Shown: positions 35,006 to 46,224 of the stretch, piece by piece | How the letters are laid out: every line of letters starts with the position of its first letter | Numbering within the stretch: position 1 is the first letter of the stretch | Assembly (NCBI GenBank): GCA_963662155.1 | Contig: OY759262.1 | Coordinates: forward strand, 18,636,118 to 18,700,117 | Reading direction: 5' to 3' | Length of the DNA: 64,000 nucleotides | Source of the DNA: Lamellibrachia columna | Lineage: Eukaryota > Annelida > Polychaeta > Sabellida > Siboglinidae | Translations under genes and position numbers: made by a program | Notes under the pieces: model-generated | The model's input: only the letters and a program-made list of their open reading frames with translations | The model's database searches: none | What the model was told of the DNA's origin: nothing

Positions 35006-35743
35006 TTTATATCGCTATCAGTTGTGGTATCATTGATATTTCATCAAATTTACTGGAAAGTTTGAGTCTTCAACATCCTAATCTCCAACATGTATTCTCC
35101 ATGGGGACATTTTTAATTACTACAAAGGGCAAACCCTACAGCCACATGTAACAGCATTGTACAGGTGACCAGTGACATGTTTAGTATGGGAAACTTGTGG
35201 GCTGAACATTAGGCTTGGATAAACAAGGGGCTGCATTCAAGTGGGGCAGGCTTCCTCTCTCACACAAAGGGAATGAGCAGGCAGGTGCCCTTAATTGGCA
35301 ATCTCTGTAAATAAACCTTGTACACTGAGAAAGAAAATGAGGCCTGAATGGTCTGATTTTGGTTTTACTGTCTGTTACAGTAACTTAGTATTTCTTTTTG
35401 ATGCAAATGCTTGATTATATTGTTCTTGGTCACAATGTTTCAATACCAGAGTAGACAGTGTCTATGCTATAATGTTGACAACTTCCTGGCTGTTACCAGA
35501 TTCAGGGTGACATGCTAATAGCAGACAAATATGATTTTAAAAGTAATATAAGTAAATATAAGGGTAAATATTAACCGTATCAAGTCAATAATTCAAACAA
35601 AATCAATTCCAATTCCCAAAAAATAAATTTTGGAAAAAAAATTCCAGTTAAAAATACATTTTGAAGTCAATTCCAATTCCGGAACTGGAATTGAGGGTCA
35701 GTTCCAATTCCGGAATGGAATTGACCACATGCCTGAAGTATAT

Positions 35744-36496
35744 TCATGACAATATATTGTCTCTGTGTACTACAGCAAGTCATGAACAGTATAATTGAAT
35801 TGAAACAAGCTTATGTCTGTGGGGCTTTTGTCGGGAGGGGCTTTTGTCCATGCACCATACTATCTAGCAGATGGTTTCAGTATGATACCTAATAATTATA
35901 TATATATATTTACATATATACATATATATATATATATACGTGTGGGCAGGTATGTGTGTGTGTGCAGCATTTATAAGGTAAAGATGTCACAAGCATAGAT
36001 CTGCATTTGGTCCAATAACAATATTCATGCATTATGTTATCTAAATAGAGTGTCAGATATAAAATAAGGAACCCCATAGAAAGTATACCTATGGGTCCAT
36101 ATTTTGTTATGGAATTTGGACCCCTTATAGAATTTTGACCTCCCTGGCCCATTGAAAACAGTGCAATGTTGATTAGATAATAAGGAGCTAGGATGCTACA
36201 ATTTTGGTTACATGCGTTTGGTTATGTTACCTGTGGCATTCATCAAACTGACCAAACAGATTCATTAAAAACATTAAGAGATCAGTGAAAGACCCATTGG
36301 TTGAATTAACATGGCTTCATAGGGAAAATGCTTTTCCCTGTGGTTGATTACTTTATATATTCTATATGACACTGGCACTCTTATATTCTAAAAATAATAT
36401 ATACAAGAGAAAGTTTCTCACATTATGATTAATTTTTATTATGCAAAAGATTAATTTTTAAATTTTTTCAAGTCACTGTATGTGTAATCTTTTCAG
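35744..36496. other. Spacer with (TA)n, no gene seen
   Basis: AT-rich, with an atatatat run at 35899-35938. It ends in a strong 3' splice-like site (gtgtaatcttttcag) directly before the open frame at 36497. Confidence 0.5.
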
Positions 36497-36820
36497 ATGA
36501 AGGATTCACCATTGGTTCGTACAAGTACAGGTACTAGTTTTGAAGCATCCAGCGCTACGGGTGATGCCGTCAATCTTTACATTACGGATGTCACCTTTAG
36601 TGCCATCACTGTTACTACTGCTGTGGCACCACATACAACTGATGCTGAAATGCAAATCGATCCAGTAACGATATTTCAAGTGCGACACTTCGCGAATGCT
36701 GCTGTAGTCATGGATGACATTATTGCACCAATGAACGTTGATCATGACTACTCCTATGTGAAGCTTCCATCAGATTCAGTGAGAATAAAGACATTGGTGC
36801 AGATGATGCACACTATGTGA
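36497..36820 (+). pseudogene. Exon-like open frame, unrecognised, followed by a frameshifted tail
   Basis: It is preceded by cttttcag and reads MKDSPLVRTSTGTSFEASSA to a stop at 36820 (107 codons, rich in Thr, Ala and Val). Shifting frame at the stop gives an acidic stretch ending DDSSSSDTYEKEKKFVIREK (36829-36903) and then LMSLFCTCHTP. That order recalls a family of animal proteins linked to transposons in which an acidic spacer leads into a K-F-I-V-F-E...L-F...C-x-x-C block. If so, it is a decayed exon. The link is weak. Confidence 0.35.
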
Positions 36821-37065
36821 TAACAGCGACATAACCAAGGATGACTCAAGCAGCTCCGACACCTATGAGAAAGAGAAGAAGTTTGTCATTCGTGAGAAAA
36901 ACTTATGTCACTTTTCTGCACCTGCCACACACCAAACAGCCATAAACTGTGACACAGGTTGTACTCATGTCTGATCTATCAGCCAAGGTCTTTCGGATAC
37001 TGGGGTGTCTGTCAGAGGAAAGTGTGCTGATTTCTACCCCTGGATGAGTGAAAGGTGAATTGAAT

Positions 37066-37545
37066 ATGTTAGGTGTACATGTACTATCAGTCAGAATAAG
37101 TAGTGTATTGGTGTATATTTACTGCCAGTAGTGTATTGGAACAGATGGTTGGTGTGCAAGTACTATCAGTCAGAACAAGTAGTGTATTGATACATATGAT
37201 TGGTGTACATTTACTGTCAGTACAAGTAGTGTATTTGGTAGAGAATGAGATGCTTGGTTTACATTTGCTGTCGGTAGGAACAAGTAATAGATTCAGTCAG
37301 AACAAGTAGTATATTGGATACACATGATTGGTATACATTTACTATCAGAAGAAGTAGTGAAATGGTGCAGATTCCAGAATGAGATCATTGGTGTACATTT
37401 ACTGTTGGTAGGAACAAGTAGTGTATTGGTATGCATGATTGGTGTACATTTACTGTCAGTCAGAACAAGTAATATTGTTACACATGATTGGTGTACATTT
37501 ACTGTCCAATCAAAACAAGTAGTCTATTGCCATTGGTACAGATGA
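37066..37545 (+). repeat. Minisatellite, about 50-bp variable units
   Basis: Around eight irregular units share ggtgtacatttactgtcagt followed by cagaacaagtagtgtattgg. Units differ in length by insertions. Frames on the plus strand are open because of the repeat. Confidence 0.9.
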
Positions 37546-38270
37546 TGATGGTGAAACAGTTAAAATGCCTTGGCTTTATAAAGATTAATTATTTCCTAAG
37601 CTAAACTACCAGTATATATGATATGTTGTGGCATAATAATGATGTGTGTAACTGTGATATCCATGTTCCAGGTTGTATTTTCCGGTGGTAGAAGTGACTG
37701 TTTAGGTCAATGTTTAGTCTTGGTTTCAGTCATTCTAGTTAGCCTTATTTCTTTGGTAATTGTTTTACTATGTGAATAAACGTTTGATATATTTTATGTT
37801 GGTCTCAATATAAATGAAATTGTGTGTAGTGACATGCAAGATGCTGCAGGTAACATTTTTGTTGACAGAAATGGGATATAGATAAGAAGACATTCACATC
37901 ATTCAGTTATTAATATTTTAGTGGGAATTTGTGTAGTTTTCCGTGTTGTTTTTCGACCTGCTGCATACTGTGGGTGCCTCACAATTTGTCTATAACAGAC
38001 TATTGGTACACTCACCTGTGTCAGGTCAATCTCCATAGCTAAACTTTCCATCAATTCAATTCGGTTCAGAATAGACATCACAGATCCTTCCCACATCGCA
38101 GGATGGGATTACTTGTCTTGCCTTTCCTGAGCCTGAAATATAATTTGTCAGGGTTAGTTGATAGCACTAATTCCATAATTACCATAATAGTTGCAAAACT
38201 GTGAACATTACATACTGTCAGTAGTTAATTATTGTTATTTAAATTATTACATTGCACCAAACAACAAGGT
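37546..38270. other. Spacer, no gene seen
   Basis: AT-rich. No supported exon, RNA or transposon end. Confidence 0.45.
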
Positions 38271-38289
38271 GTTGTGGTGTGCTACAGAG

Positions 38290-38410
38290 AGGGGTGATTA
38301 CAAGTATGAATATTAATGTAATCATGATTACAGTAATTAATGCAATCACAATTGCTAATGTAGTCATGATTACAATCATTATTACAATCACGATTACGGT
38401 AACATTTAAG
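38290..38410. repeat. Palindrome-rich patch, possible hAT terminus
   Basis: It contains the perfect 16-base palindrome tgtaatcatgattaca (about 38319) and the variant tgtagtcatgattaca (about 38359), among repeats of attacaatcac. The left flank starts cagagaggggtgattacaag, which looks like the start of an hAT inverted repeat, but I could not find the opposite end or a target duplication. Confidence 0.45.
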
Positions 38411-38670
38411 AATATATATATATTCACATAATGAATTAAATAAACCCTCATGTTATTATTGTCAGCAATGTTATTCAACACAAAATCAAACACAATATTA
38501 AAATACAGTCACGGTACACTTCATTAGATTAGATACAAAATAAAGAGAAAAGCCTGCTTGCATTGCCATTGTAGTTCGGACCTCGCCCTCGGGCTAGGTA
38601 AAAGAAATATGCATAAAAAATATGATTATTAAAATGGCAATGATTCGATAACAATTGAATTACTGACCTG

Positions 38671-38897
38671 CTAGCTGTAGGGCGAATCAATGAGTCGGCA
38701 CGCAAATCATGCAATGACAGCAGACCAACATCTAGCACCGCTCTGTTTGTGCATATCACTACAAAATCATCTTCGTCGTACGGTGATGCAAGCACCAACG
38801 CGGTCGGGCACACGGTGCTGCATAGCCATAGCCTAGCCCTAGGCATGGTAGCTTCCTCGGCGCAGCATGGAGACTCAACGTAAACGTGCGCAGACAT
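38671..38897 (-). CDS. Possible coding exon, minus strand, unrecognised
   Basis: Open from an ATG at 38897 to a good donor (CAG|gtcagt, just left of 38671). The clearest part reads LASPYDEDDFVVICTNRAVL and then LHDLRADSLIRPTASR. It is GC-richer than its surroundings. Another open frame upstream (start at 39193, DASLVTVLPDLLLAISGLL) lies in a different frame and ends before this one, so either they are separate exons or one is spurious. No family recognised. Confidence 0.3.
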
Positions 38898-39373
38898 AGG
38901 GACGCAGTTTCCACAGAATCACCACATCACATTACCTAGTCAGGAATCGTTGACAGTCAAAGCGCTGTTGTAAACGTCAACAAAGGCGAAGCCGACCTGG
39001 AGTCTGGAGCTTGACTCGCACACTCGGTGACACTTTACGACTGTCAACCGTTGTTTCCGTGTGGCCTGTCGAACTAGACTCTTCGTCTGTGGTTTCCATT
39101 TCTCCAAAGATAGACAACTATTACGGAAGTTCAGTAAACCACTAATCGCTAGTAGCAGATCTGGTAAAACTGTCACAAGCGATGCATCCATCTTGTCAAC
39201 AAGTAAAAAATAGTTCCGGTATTCCGTTATCGCATATTCTCGTTGGTTAGCGTCTCGTGTGTTCGAGAAGTGTGGCGTTTTCCACGATTTTTTGCGTGTT
39301 TTGTTGTAATTTCTTGAACTTTTTTTATTGGGAACGAACAAAAACGCTATTTTGTTGACGTGTGTAAACACTT

Positions 39374-39689
39374 GTATATATAACAGAGACCCATATCTTT
39401 TTTTTCGCTCCAGAATGCCTATTTACGAAATAAATCGCAAAAAAATCGAAAATTTACATTGATATACGCGACTCAAACCACTCGTTTCGACAACAAGATG
39501 GCGATACGCAGTGGTGTATTTTGTCGATTTTTGTCTCGAACAAAATCAGTTTTTCAGTTTATCTCATAAATTAGCAGGTATCTGTCACCATTAATGCATA
39601 GTTAGATAATATATATTTAAATATACGGCATAACACAAAATTGCTTCAGTTCCCCTTTAACGGGAGGCAGCAAGAATGAACTAGACTGT
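39374..39689. other. Spacer, no gene seen
   Basis: AT-rich. It ends in ttcccctttaa near 39655, which may be a transposon end, but no partner was found. Confidence 0.4.
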
Positions 39690-39752
39690 TTAAGTACGTG
39701 CTGATATTTGTACGTGCTGATATAAGTGCGTGCTGATATTTGTACGTGTCTA
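39690..39752 (+). repeat. 18-bp tandem repeat, about 3.5 units
   Basis: Units of gtacgtgctgatatttgt with minor variants. Confidence 0.85.
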
Positions 39753-39964
39753 CGTGAATAATTCGAAACGTATTTAATTTGTGCAAGGGTGGCCTCACGA
39801 TAGCGACCAGGTCTTAGTGGATGTCTCCCTGACCAATATATTTGTTTAATTTACTTATTTTGCTTTTTCGCTGTCAACTTTAATTTTCTGATTTGTACTC
39901 GATATTATTGTTCATATGTTTTTCGTCAAACGAAATGCATATCTCGTCATTTGTTTATGAATGG

Positions 39965-40290
39965 TGGGATTTTTTGTTTGTCGCCTTAGTTATCATCCAT
40001 GTTTTCTGTTTGTTGTCTTAGTTATTTCCATGTTTTCTGTTTGTTGTCTTAGTTATTCTACATGTGTTTTGTTTGCTGTCTTAGTTATTCTCTCAATGTT
40101 TTCCCTTTGTTGTCTTGATTGTTATCGGTGTTTTCTGGTTGTTGCCTTTATTAATCTCCATGTTTTCTGGTTGTTGCCTTTATTACTCTCCATGTTTTCT
40201 TGTTGTTGCCTTGGTTACTCGCCATGTTTTCTCGTTGTTGCCTTAGTTACTCGCCATGTTTTCTTGTTTTTGCCTTGGTTACTCACCATG
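39965..40290 (+). repeat. Approximately 32-bp minisatellite, about 10 units
   Basis: Units of the form ccatgttttctggttgttgc followed by cttagttactct, 31-34 bases each. The right-hand units are more uniform, suggesting growth from that end. The 123-codon frame through it (SMFSCCCLGYSPCF-like) is a repeat artefact. Confidence 0.9.
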
Positions 40291-40733
40291 CCACAGCGCA
40301 ACGCGCTTTTCACACTGGTGTTGACTGGTTGACCTCATCCTCGTCGCTAGTGTCTTCTAACTACATCAGTACCCCTGGCAGATCGACCTGATGAAACGCT
40401 GATATTTCAATTGCTGTGTTAACCAATGACATTGCTCGCTTAAATTTACGAGGTGCGAATAGGGGAATTAAACAACTTTAATTGGTAGTGGACCCGTCGT
40501 AGCTGGTCCGACGGGTATTGATGGGCGTTTCTTTTGAACGCTCTTGAAGTTTGGCAGCGGGCGCGTCTAGTTCCCAGAAACAGGTCGCCCAAGACAGAAA
40601 ATGGGACAAAGTACAGATGATTCAGCCTGCATCCGCACATGGCGTCGGATATACACTGACAACACAGGTCGACCTGCCAAGGGTACTGTAATACTGCTAC
40701 CACCCTTGGGCTAGCGAGGGTGGTTGACCTATT

Positions 40734-41135
40734 AATAATAATAATAATGCTTTATTTCAGGCAAGAGCCCATAATATTATAAATACATACAGGTTAAAAA
40801 AAAAAAACATACATATACACACATGATGAACAATAGAGGTACATGTAGTGAGAAAAATATATATATAAATATACATACATGACGTGTAGTAAAAATATAT
40901 ATAAGATAAGTCTGGATAAAAAAATATATTTGTATAAAAGTACAAACATCATGAATTAAAAGCATACAATTGATCAATCCAATGTTTAATCAATGGACTT
41001 CGATAATAAATAAAAGTTAAAGGCTAAACATTGATGAGCGAATACGTTCATTAAAGGATTTAACATAATTAGTAGCAAACATATGGCTTGCACTACAGCG
41101 GGGTGACGGGTGTGTATAATTCTAAAACTATTGTG
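40734..41135 (-). mobile_element. 5'-truncated copy of the 57-61 kb LINE family (3' end only)
   Basis: The reverse complement matches 60760-61199 closely: the end of ORF2 (the caccccgctgtagtgcaagc region), the 3' UTR with a poly-T/TA stretch, the polyadenylation-like gcctgaaataaa and an (att)n tail at the left edge (40734-40749). It lacks about 50 bases of 3' UTR present in the larger copy. It has no coding capacity. Confidence 0.9.
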
Positions 41136-41478
41136 CAGCAAGCCTAAGTGACTTCAATGCAACATGTAACCACCAGTTGTCACCTATAGTTCGACCATAG
41201 CATGTCATCGCGACCTCAAAATAAAGGCACCATCATTAAACTACCTGACGTAGGCGGCCATGGCCTCGAACAATCGCAGAGTGGAAAGTTTTACGTGAGA
41301 TTCGAACTGCAGCAAAACACACGGGAACCAACCTTGGTGAACCGTGAACAGGTCACGTGTGGGTGGCCGCTTATAGGTTTAACAAGATTTAACAAGATTG
41401 CCATCTCGAACAACAAGTTCCAGATGGCAAGTGGACAAGGAAGCCATTGGCTTATCGAGAGTCCAACAATTTTCTCAT

Positions 41479-42772
41479 CTATGTGTAGCCCGCCCTTATC
41501 AGATATCTGTCAATTATATTTTTAAACATATTCACACTACTAGCATTAACACAATCATTTGGCAGTTTGTTCCATTCATTTATCACCCTCTGTGAGAAAG
41601 AGTACTTTCTCATGTCCAACCTACACTGCACCTTAACTAATGCTGCTTTGTGTCCTCTGGTTCTACTGCCTTCTTTAAGTTTGAAGAACATATTCCTGTC
41701 AACATCCTCATAACCGTTCACTATTTTAAACACTTCTATTTGGTCTCCTCTTAGTCTCCTGGTCTCTAGTGTTGTCAAACCACATTGTAATAAGCGACTT
41801 TCGTAACTAAGGTCTCTTAATTCTGGAATCATCTTAGTTGCTCTTCGTTGTATTCTTTCTAGCTTATCTATGTCTTTTTTACGATATGGCCTCCATGCTT
41901 GAATACAATATTCCAAATGTGGTCTAACTATTGCTTTGTACAGGGGTACAATTAGATGTTTCTCCGTATACGTGATAGTTCTCCTAATTAGCCCTAGAAT
42001 TTGATTTCCTTTCGAAGCAGCAATCCCACATTGCTCTGAAACTTTCATGTCAGCATTAAATGTGACTCCTAAATCCTTTTCTTGTGTGGTTCTACCTAGT
42101 ACAGCATCCCCCATTTTATATTCCTCGTCCATATTTCCATGTCCTATGTGTATACATTTACACTTCCCAAAATTGAATAACATTTGCCATTTTTCTGACC
42201 ATTTAACTAATTTTTCCAGATCATCCTGTAAACTTTGTTTATCTGTATCATTAGTAACCTTTCTGAATACTTTTGTGTCATCTGCAAATTTGAGTACTTT
42301 GCTAGATATGTCATCCTCCAAATCATTTATATATATTAAAAACAGTATAGGGCCTAATACTGATCCCTATGGTACCCCACTCAAAACCAATTTCCAGTTT
42401 GAAATCTCACCATCTACTATTACTCTCTGTCTTCTGTGTGTAAGCCACTTTTCTATCCAGTTGATTACATCATTGCCTATACCATGGGCTTTTAGTTTAA
42501 GTAACACTCTTTGATGTGGCACTTTATCGAAAGCTTTCTGAAAATCTAAGTAGACAACATCCACTGGTGACCCGTCATCTACCCACTTTGTAATTTCTTC
42601 TAAAAAACATAAGAGATTGGTTAGACATGACCTTGCTTTTAGGAATCCATGTTGAGATGTATTTATTAATTTATGTTTTACGAGGAATTCCACCATGTGG
42701 TCTCTAATTAATGTTTCGAGTAATTTACATACAACTGATGTTAGACTCACTGGTCTATAACTGTGTAATGTA
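41479..42772 (-). pseudogene. LINE reverse transcriptase with one in-frame stop
   Basis: The frame runs from YRPVSLTSVVCKLLET through YLDFQKAFDKVPHQRV to SGVP, then a TAG replaces the Gln codon of the SGVPQG motif (42367-42369), after which the same frame continues GSVLGPILFLIYIND, KFADDTKVF (catalytic box intact) and on to KNIIDRYLIRAGY. A single nonsense change in the catalytic core separates it from an otherwise readable protein. Upstream of the interruption at 42773 only some 15 further codons remain. Confidence 0.9.
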
Positions 42773-42890
42773 GTAGAAACGTTGTGTAAGGTAGTAGAAA
42801 CGTTGTGGAATGGTAGTACATAGGTACTGGAAACGTTGTAGAAAGGTACAAGGAAGGTACCAGATAGGTAGTACATGGTAATTCACTCAC
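42773..42890. repeat. Short repeat array inserted in the LINE
   Basis: Imperfect units around gtagtagaaacgttgtg and ggtactggaaacgttgta. The LINE sequence encoding YRPVS is present on both sides (ggtctataact on the left, ggtctgtaattt on the right), so the patch arose together with a duplication of about 16 bases of LINE sequence. Confidence 0.75.
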
Positions 42891-42935
42891 TGGTCTGTAA
42901 TTTTCTGGCTTCTTCCTCGATCCCTTCTTAATTGG

Positions 42936-43235
42936 TTGTCAATAGATGGCTGGATAACACAATTCCGCAGCAAGAGACGTAACTAGGTATGTAGGTAGGA
43001 CCCCGCCTACGGACGCTGTTGCATAAATCGTCCTTGCCCTTGACTTGCGCGGTCAACGTGTTCCATGAGCCGCTGTTATCACGAATGTTATCGCGGCCTT
43101 GTTCGGTCACGTACACCAGTGGTTCGCTACCGGTGTGCAGCGAACTGGTGCGTCTTAACAAAGCCCACTAGTGTGTGTCGTCGTTATTTCGTAAATAGAG
43201 GAACAGTAAAAATATTATGGGTTTATTAATCGGTA
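42936..43235. other. Spacer, no gene seen
   Basis: Moderately GC-rich. A 77-codon minus-strand frame (42928-43161) has no recognisable feature. Confidence 0.45.
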
Positions 43236-43242
43236 ATTGTTG

Positions 43243-43915
43243 CAGTTATTATTACAGTTATTATTAGTACACTTACTATTAATTTTTTATTTATTATTAC
43301 AATTATTATTAGTACACTTACTATTACATTTATTTGTTATTATTACAGTTATTATTAGTACACTTACTATTACATTTATTTGTTATTATTACAGTTATTA
43401 TTGCAGTTGTTACATTTAGTATTACACTTATTTGTTATTATTACAGTTATTATTAGTACACTTACTATTACATTTATTTGTTATTATTACAATTATTATT
43501 AGTACACTTACTATTACATTTATTTGTTATTATTACAGTTATTATTACAGTTGTTATTATTAGTACACTTACTATTACATTTATTTGTTATTATTACAGT
43601 TATTATTGCAGTTGTTGTTACATTTATTATTACATTTATTTGTTATTATTACAGTTATTATCAGTACACTTACTATTACATTTATTTGTTATTATTACAG
43701 TTATTAGTGCAGTTGTTGTTACATTTATTATTACATTTATTATTATTATTACATTTATTATAACATTTAGTATTACTGTTATTACTACATTTATTATTAT
43801 TACAGTTATAATTACATTTATTATTACAGTTATTGTTACTGTTGTTTTTACTGTTATTATGATTATGATTATTATGATTGTGATGTGATTGTGATTGCGA
43901 TTGTGATTATGGTTA
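43243..43915 (+). repeat. AT-rich higher-order minisatellite
   Basis: Built from ttattattacagttattatt and agtacacttactattacattt blocks in a higher-order period of roughly 55-60 bases, degenerating to pure att repeats at the right end. Long plus-strand frames (Leu/Ile/Val/Thr-rich) are artefacts. Confidence 0.95.
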
Positions 43916-43974
43916 TGATTATGTAGTAGTTAGCGGTAGTAGCAGTGGCAGAGGTAGACTAGGACTAGTTGTCT

Positions 43975-45062
43975 GTGGGTGTGTGGGTCTGGGACTGGAT
44001 GTCTGGTCTGGGACTGGGACTGGGTCTGGGACTGGATGTCTGGGACTGTGTGTATGGGTCTGGGACTGGGTCTAGGTCTGGGTGTATGAGTCTGGGACTG
44101 GGACTGGGTCTGGGCCCGGGACTGGATGTCTGGGTCTGGGACTGGGTGTATTGGTCTGGGCCTGGGTGTATGGGTCTGGGCCTGGTTCTGGGACTGGGTG
44201 TCTGGGACTGGGACTGAGTGTCTGGGACTGGGTGTCTGGGACTGGGTGTGTGGGTCTGGGACTGGTTGTCTGGGAAAGGGACTGGATGTTTGGGACTGGG
44301 ACTAGGTGTGGCGGTCTTGGACTGGGTGTCCTGGATTGGGACTGGGTGTCTGGGTCTATGTGTCTGGGTCTGGGACTGGGTATGTGGGTCTGGGACTGTT
44401 TGTCTAGGATTGGAACTGTGTGTCTGGGACTGGGTGTCTGGGTCTGGGACTGGGTGTATGGGTCTGTGACTGGGTGTGTGGGTCTGGAACTGGGTGTCTG
44501 GGATTGGAACTGGGTGTCTGGGATTGGGACTGGGACTGGGTGTCTGGGACTGGGTGTCTGGGATAGGGACTGGGACTGGGTGCCTGTGACTGAGACTGGT
44601 TGTCTGGGATAGGGACTGGGTGTCTGGGACAGGGACTGGGTGTGTGGGTCTGGGTCTGGGACTAGGTGTCTGGGACTGGGTTGCTGGGTGGCTGGGACTG
44701 GGACTGGGTGGCTGGGTGGCTGGGTATCTGGGACTGGGTATGTGGGTCTGGGACTGGGTGTCTGGGTCTGGGACTGAGTGTCTGGGACTGGGACGGGGTG
44801 GCTGGGTGGTTGGGTCTGGGACTGGGTATCTGGGATTGGGTATGTGGGTCTGGGACTGGGTGTCTGGGAGTGCGACTGGGTGTCTGGTACTGGGACTGGG
44901 TGTGTGAGTCTGGGACTGGGTGTCTGAGACTGATTGTGTGGGCCTGGGACTGGGTGTCTGGGTCTGGGATTGTGTGTGTGGGACTGGGACTGGGTGTCTG
45001 GGAGTGGGTGTGTGGGTCTGGGACTGATAGTCTGGGACTGGGTGGCTGAGACTGGGACGGGC
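43975..45062 (+). repeat. G-rich minisatellite with strong G-quadruplex potential
   Basis: About 1.1 kb of ctgggactgggtgt and related 6-, 12- and 18-base variants. GGG runs occur every three to six bases nearly without a break on the plus strand, so dozens of overlapping G-quadruplexes are possible. Frames of up to 176 codons (Gly/Leu/Trp/Val-rich) exist because the variants are mostly multiples of three. Not a gene. Confidence 0.95.
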
Positions 45063-45560
45063 GTTTGTGATTAATGCTTGACGTCTGGGAACATTCCATG
45101 AGACAGGGAACGTCGATGGTAAATGATTCTTTCACTCATTTATTCTTGGTGAATCTCAGTCGATGGCTTTCGACACATCATTATAATAAAAAGTCCCCCC
45201 GGGTGTGGTCGACTAGCGATCCTGTGGTTACCCTTTGCGTGTTAGTTACCAGGGCGCGGAACCTCGCCGTGGGAATGTTGCATGGTGGTGTTTTTTGACT
45301 TAGTTAAAATGGCAGTGTGTCGAAAGGCTATGCCTGTTTTCTTGCGGTTTCAAATCAGCATCATTTAAACAATCGTTTACTGCGTAACGAGATTGCCAGC
45401 CTGCATCACTGCACCCATTCCATAGTCGTGTGAAATATTTATAATACAGGAATAAATATATACAATCGGCTTCTCCATGACATTTATACACGCCTCAGCT
45501 TAGTCACAACCATCGACATACAATACTATTCAATCCAGGGGAAAAAGTACGTTCTTATTG
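45063..45560. other. Spacer, no gene seen
   Basis: No supported exon. Confidence 0.45.
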
Positions 45561-45564
45561 GCGC

Positions 45565-45632
45565 TGGCAAACTTGTTCATCCCAACGCCATCTCGACTTC
45601 TCTAGGAAGCATTCAGCCACGCTGCAATTATT
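45565..45632 (-). repeat. SINE body fragment outside the tandem array
   Basis: ccatctcgacttctctagga followed by agcattcagccacgctgcaa matches the SINE bodies at 21690-21740 and 11140-11180. It shows that the repeat is dispersed and not confined to the duplicated units. Confidence 0.6.
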
Positions 45633-45844
45633 AAAATCAAGAAACAATTTTTAGCATAAGATGGGTGGTTCTTGCTGCGTATGTAGTATCTATGGCGTGA
45701 CTTCGAAGATTCATCCGTTGCTGCAAACTTGAGTTGTTCTATAGCATTAAAATAGTCCACTTTGGGAATTAGATGTTTTAGACATATTTGAAACCTTTTG
45801 TAAAGTTCTTCCTTAAATTGTACTTCGTAATTATCCTGTGCCAT
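45602..45844 (-). pseudogene. Open frame joined to the SINE fragment, unrecognised
   Basis: The frame starts MAQDNYEVQFKEELYKRFQI and contains VDYFNAIEQLKFAATDESSK followed by a basic RHRYYIRSK. The style (helical segment, then S/T-S-x-x-x-R-x-Y-Y) is reminiscent of the N-terminus of integrase-bearing KRAB-A-domain-2-like proteins derived from transposons, but that is a guess. The last 12 codons are SINE sequence, so the original exon is cut there. Confidence 0.3.
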
Positions 45845-46224
45845 TGTGATAGCTGTGCCAAGACGTAAGTGATTAACAGTTACTGATTGTGTTCTTTTTT
45901 AGGGAGAGGCAATGCACAATAGCTAATTGAGACAGTCACCATTGTTAGGCAATTGGCATTCCCAGTTGGAGAATCGTTGGGTCATCCATTACCTGTCCAT
46001 CAAATCAGAGAACACTAGTGAGATAGCTGTCAATCAAAGTGTCAGGTGGAGGGTTAGAATCTTGCATACAGAGAGGGATAACTTATTAGCAAATGTTGCT
46101 ATTTGCAAATATATAGCAAATATTTATTCACTTTGTTTATCTACTTGTGTAATGTGAATGTCTGAAGAATTATGAAAGCTGACAATTACCATTGGAACAA
46201 TATGTAATGACAAAAGTACACAAA

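Larger units (their letters stand above)
33568..35735. mobile_element. hAT-like DNA transposon, non-autonomous, 2.17 kb
   Basis: The left end is caggcatggggtcaattc and the right end, read inverted, is caggcatgtggtcaattc: 17 of 18 bases match. The element is bounded by an 8-base target duplication (aagtatat). Subterminal zones at both ends are rich in repeats of ccaattcc and its complement, likely transposase-binding sites by analogy with other hAT elements. No hAT transposase (hATC dimerisation block) is visible inside. Nearly half of it is a nested element at 33965-35005. Classification rests on end sequence and duplication length. Confidence 0.75.
41375..42935 (-). mobile_element. CR1/Rex1-like LINE, copy 2 (truncated)
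   Basis: Same family as 29170-31672. The tail at the left edge shows two aacaagattt units and the 3' UTR matches. It is truncated just upstream of the KKGSRKKPENYRPVS block at about 42935. A foreign patch of about 115 bases interrupts it at 42773-42890. Confidence 0.9.

Noticed and set aside
39961..40332. Cys/Leu-rich 123-codon frame resembling a membrane protein
   Set aside because: It translates the 32-bp minisatellite.
42047..42514. 155-codon plus-strand frame
   Set aside because: Antisense shadow of the LINE RT on the minus strand.
43969..45049. Gly/Leu/Trp/Val-rich frames of up to 176 codons
   Set aside because: Products of the G-rich minisatellite. Frames on several phases and on the other strand are equally open, with no start context or domain.
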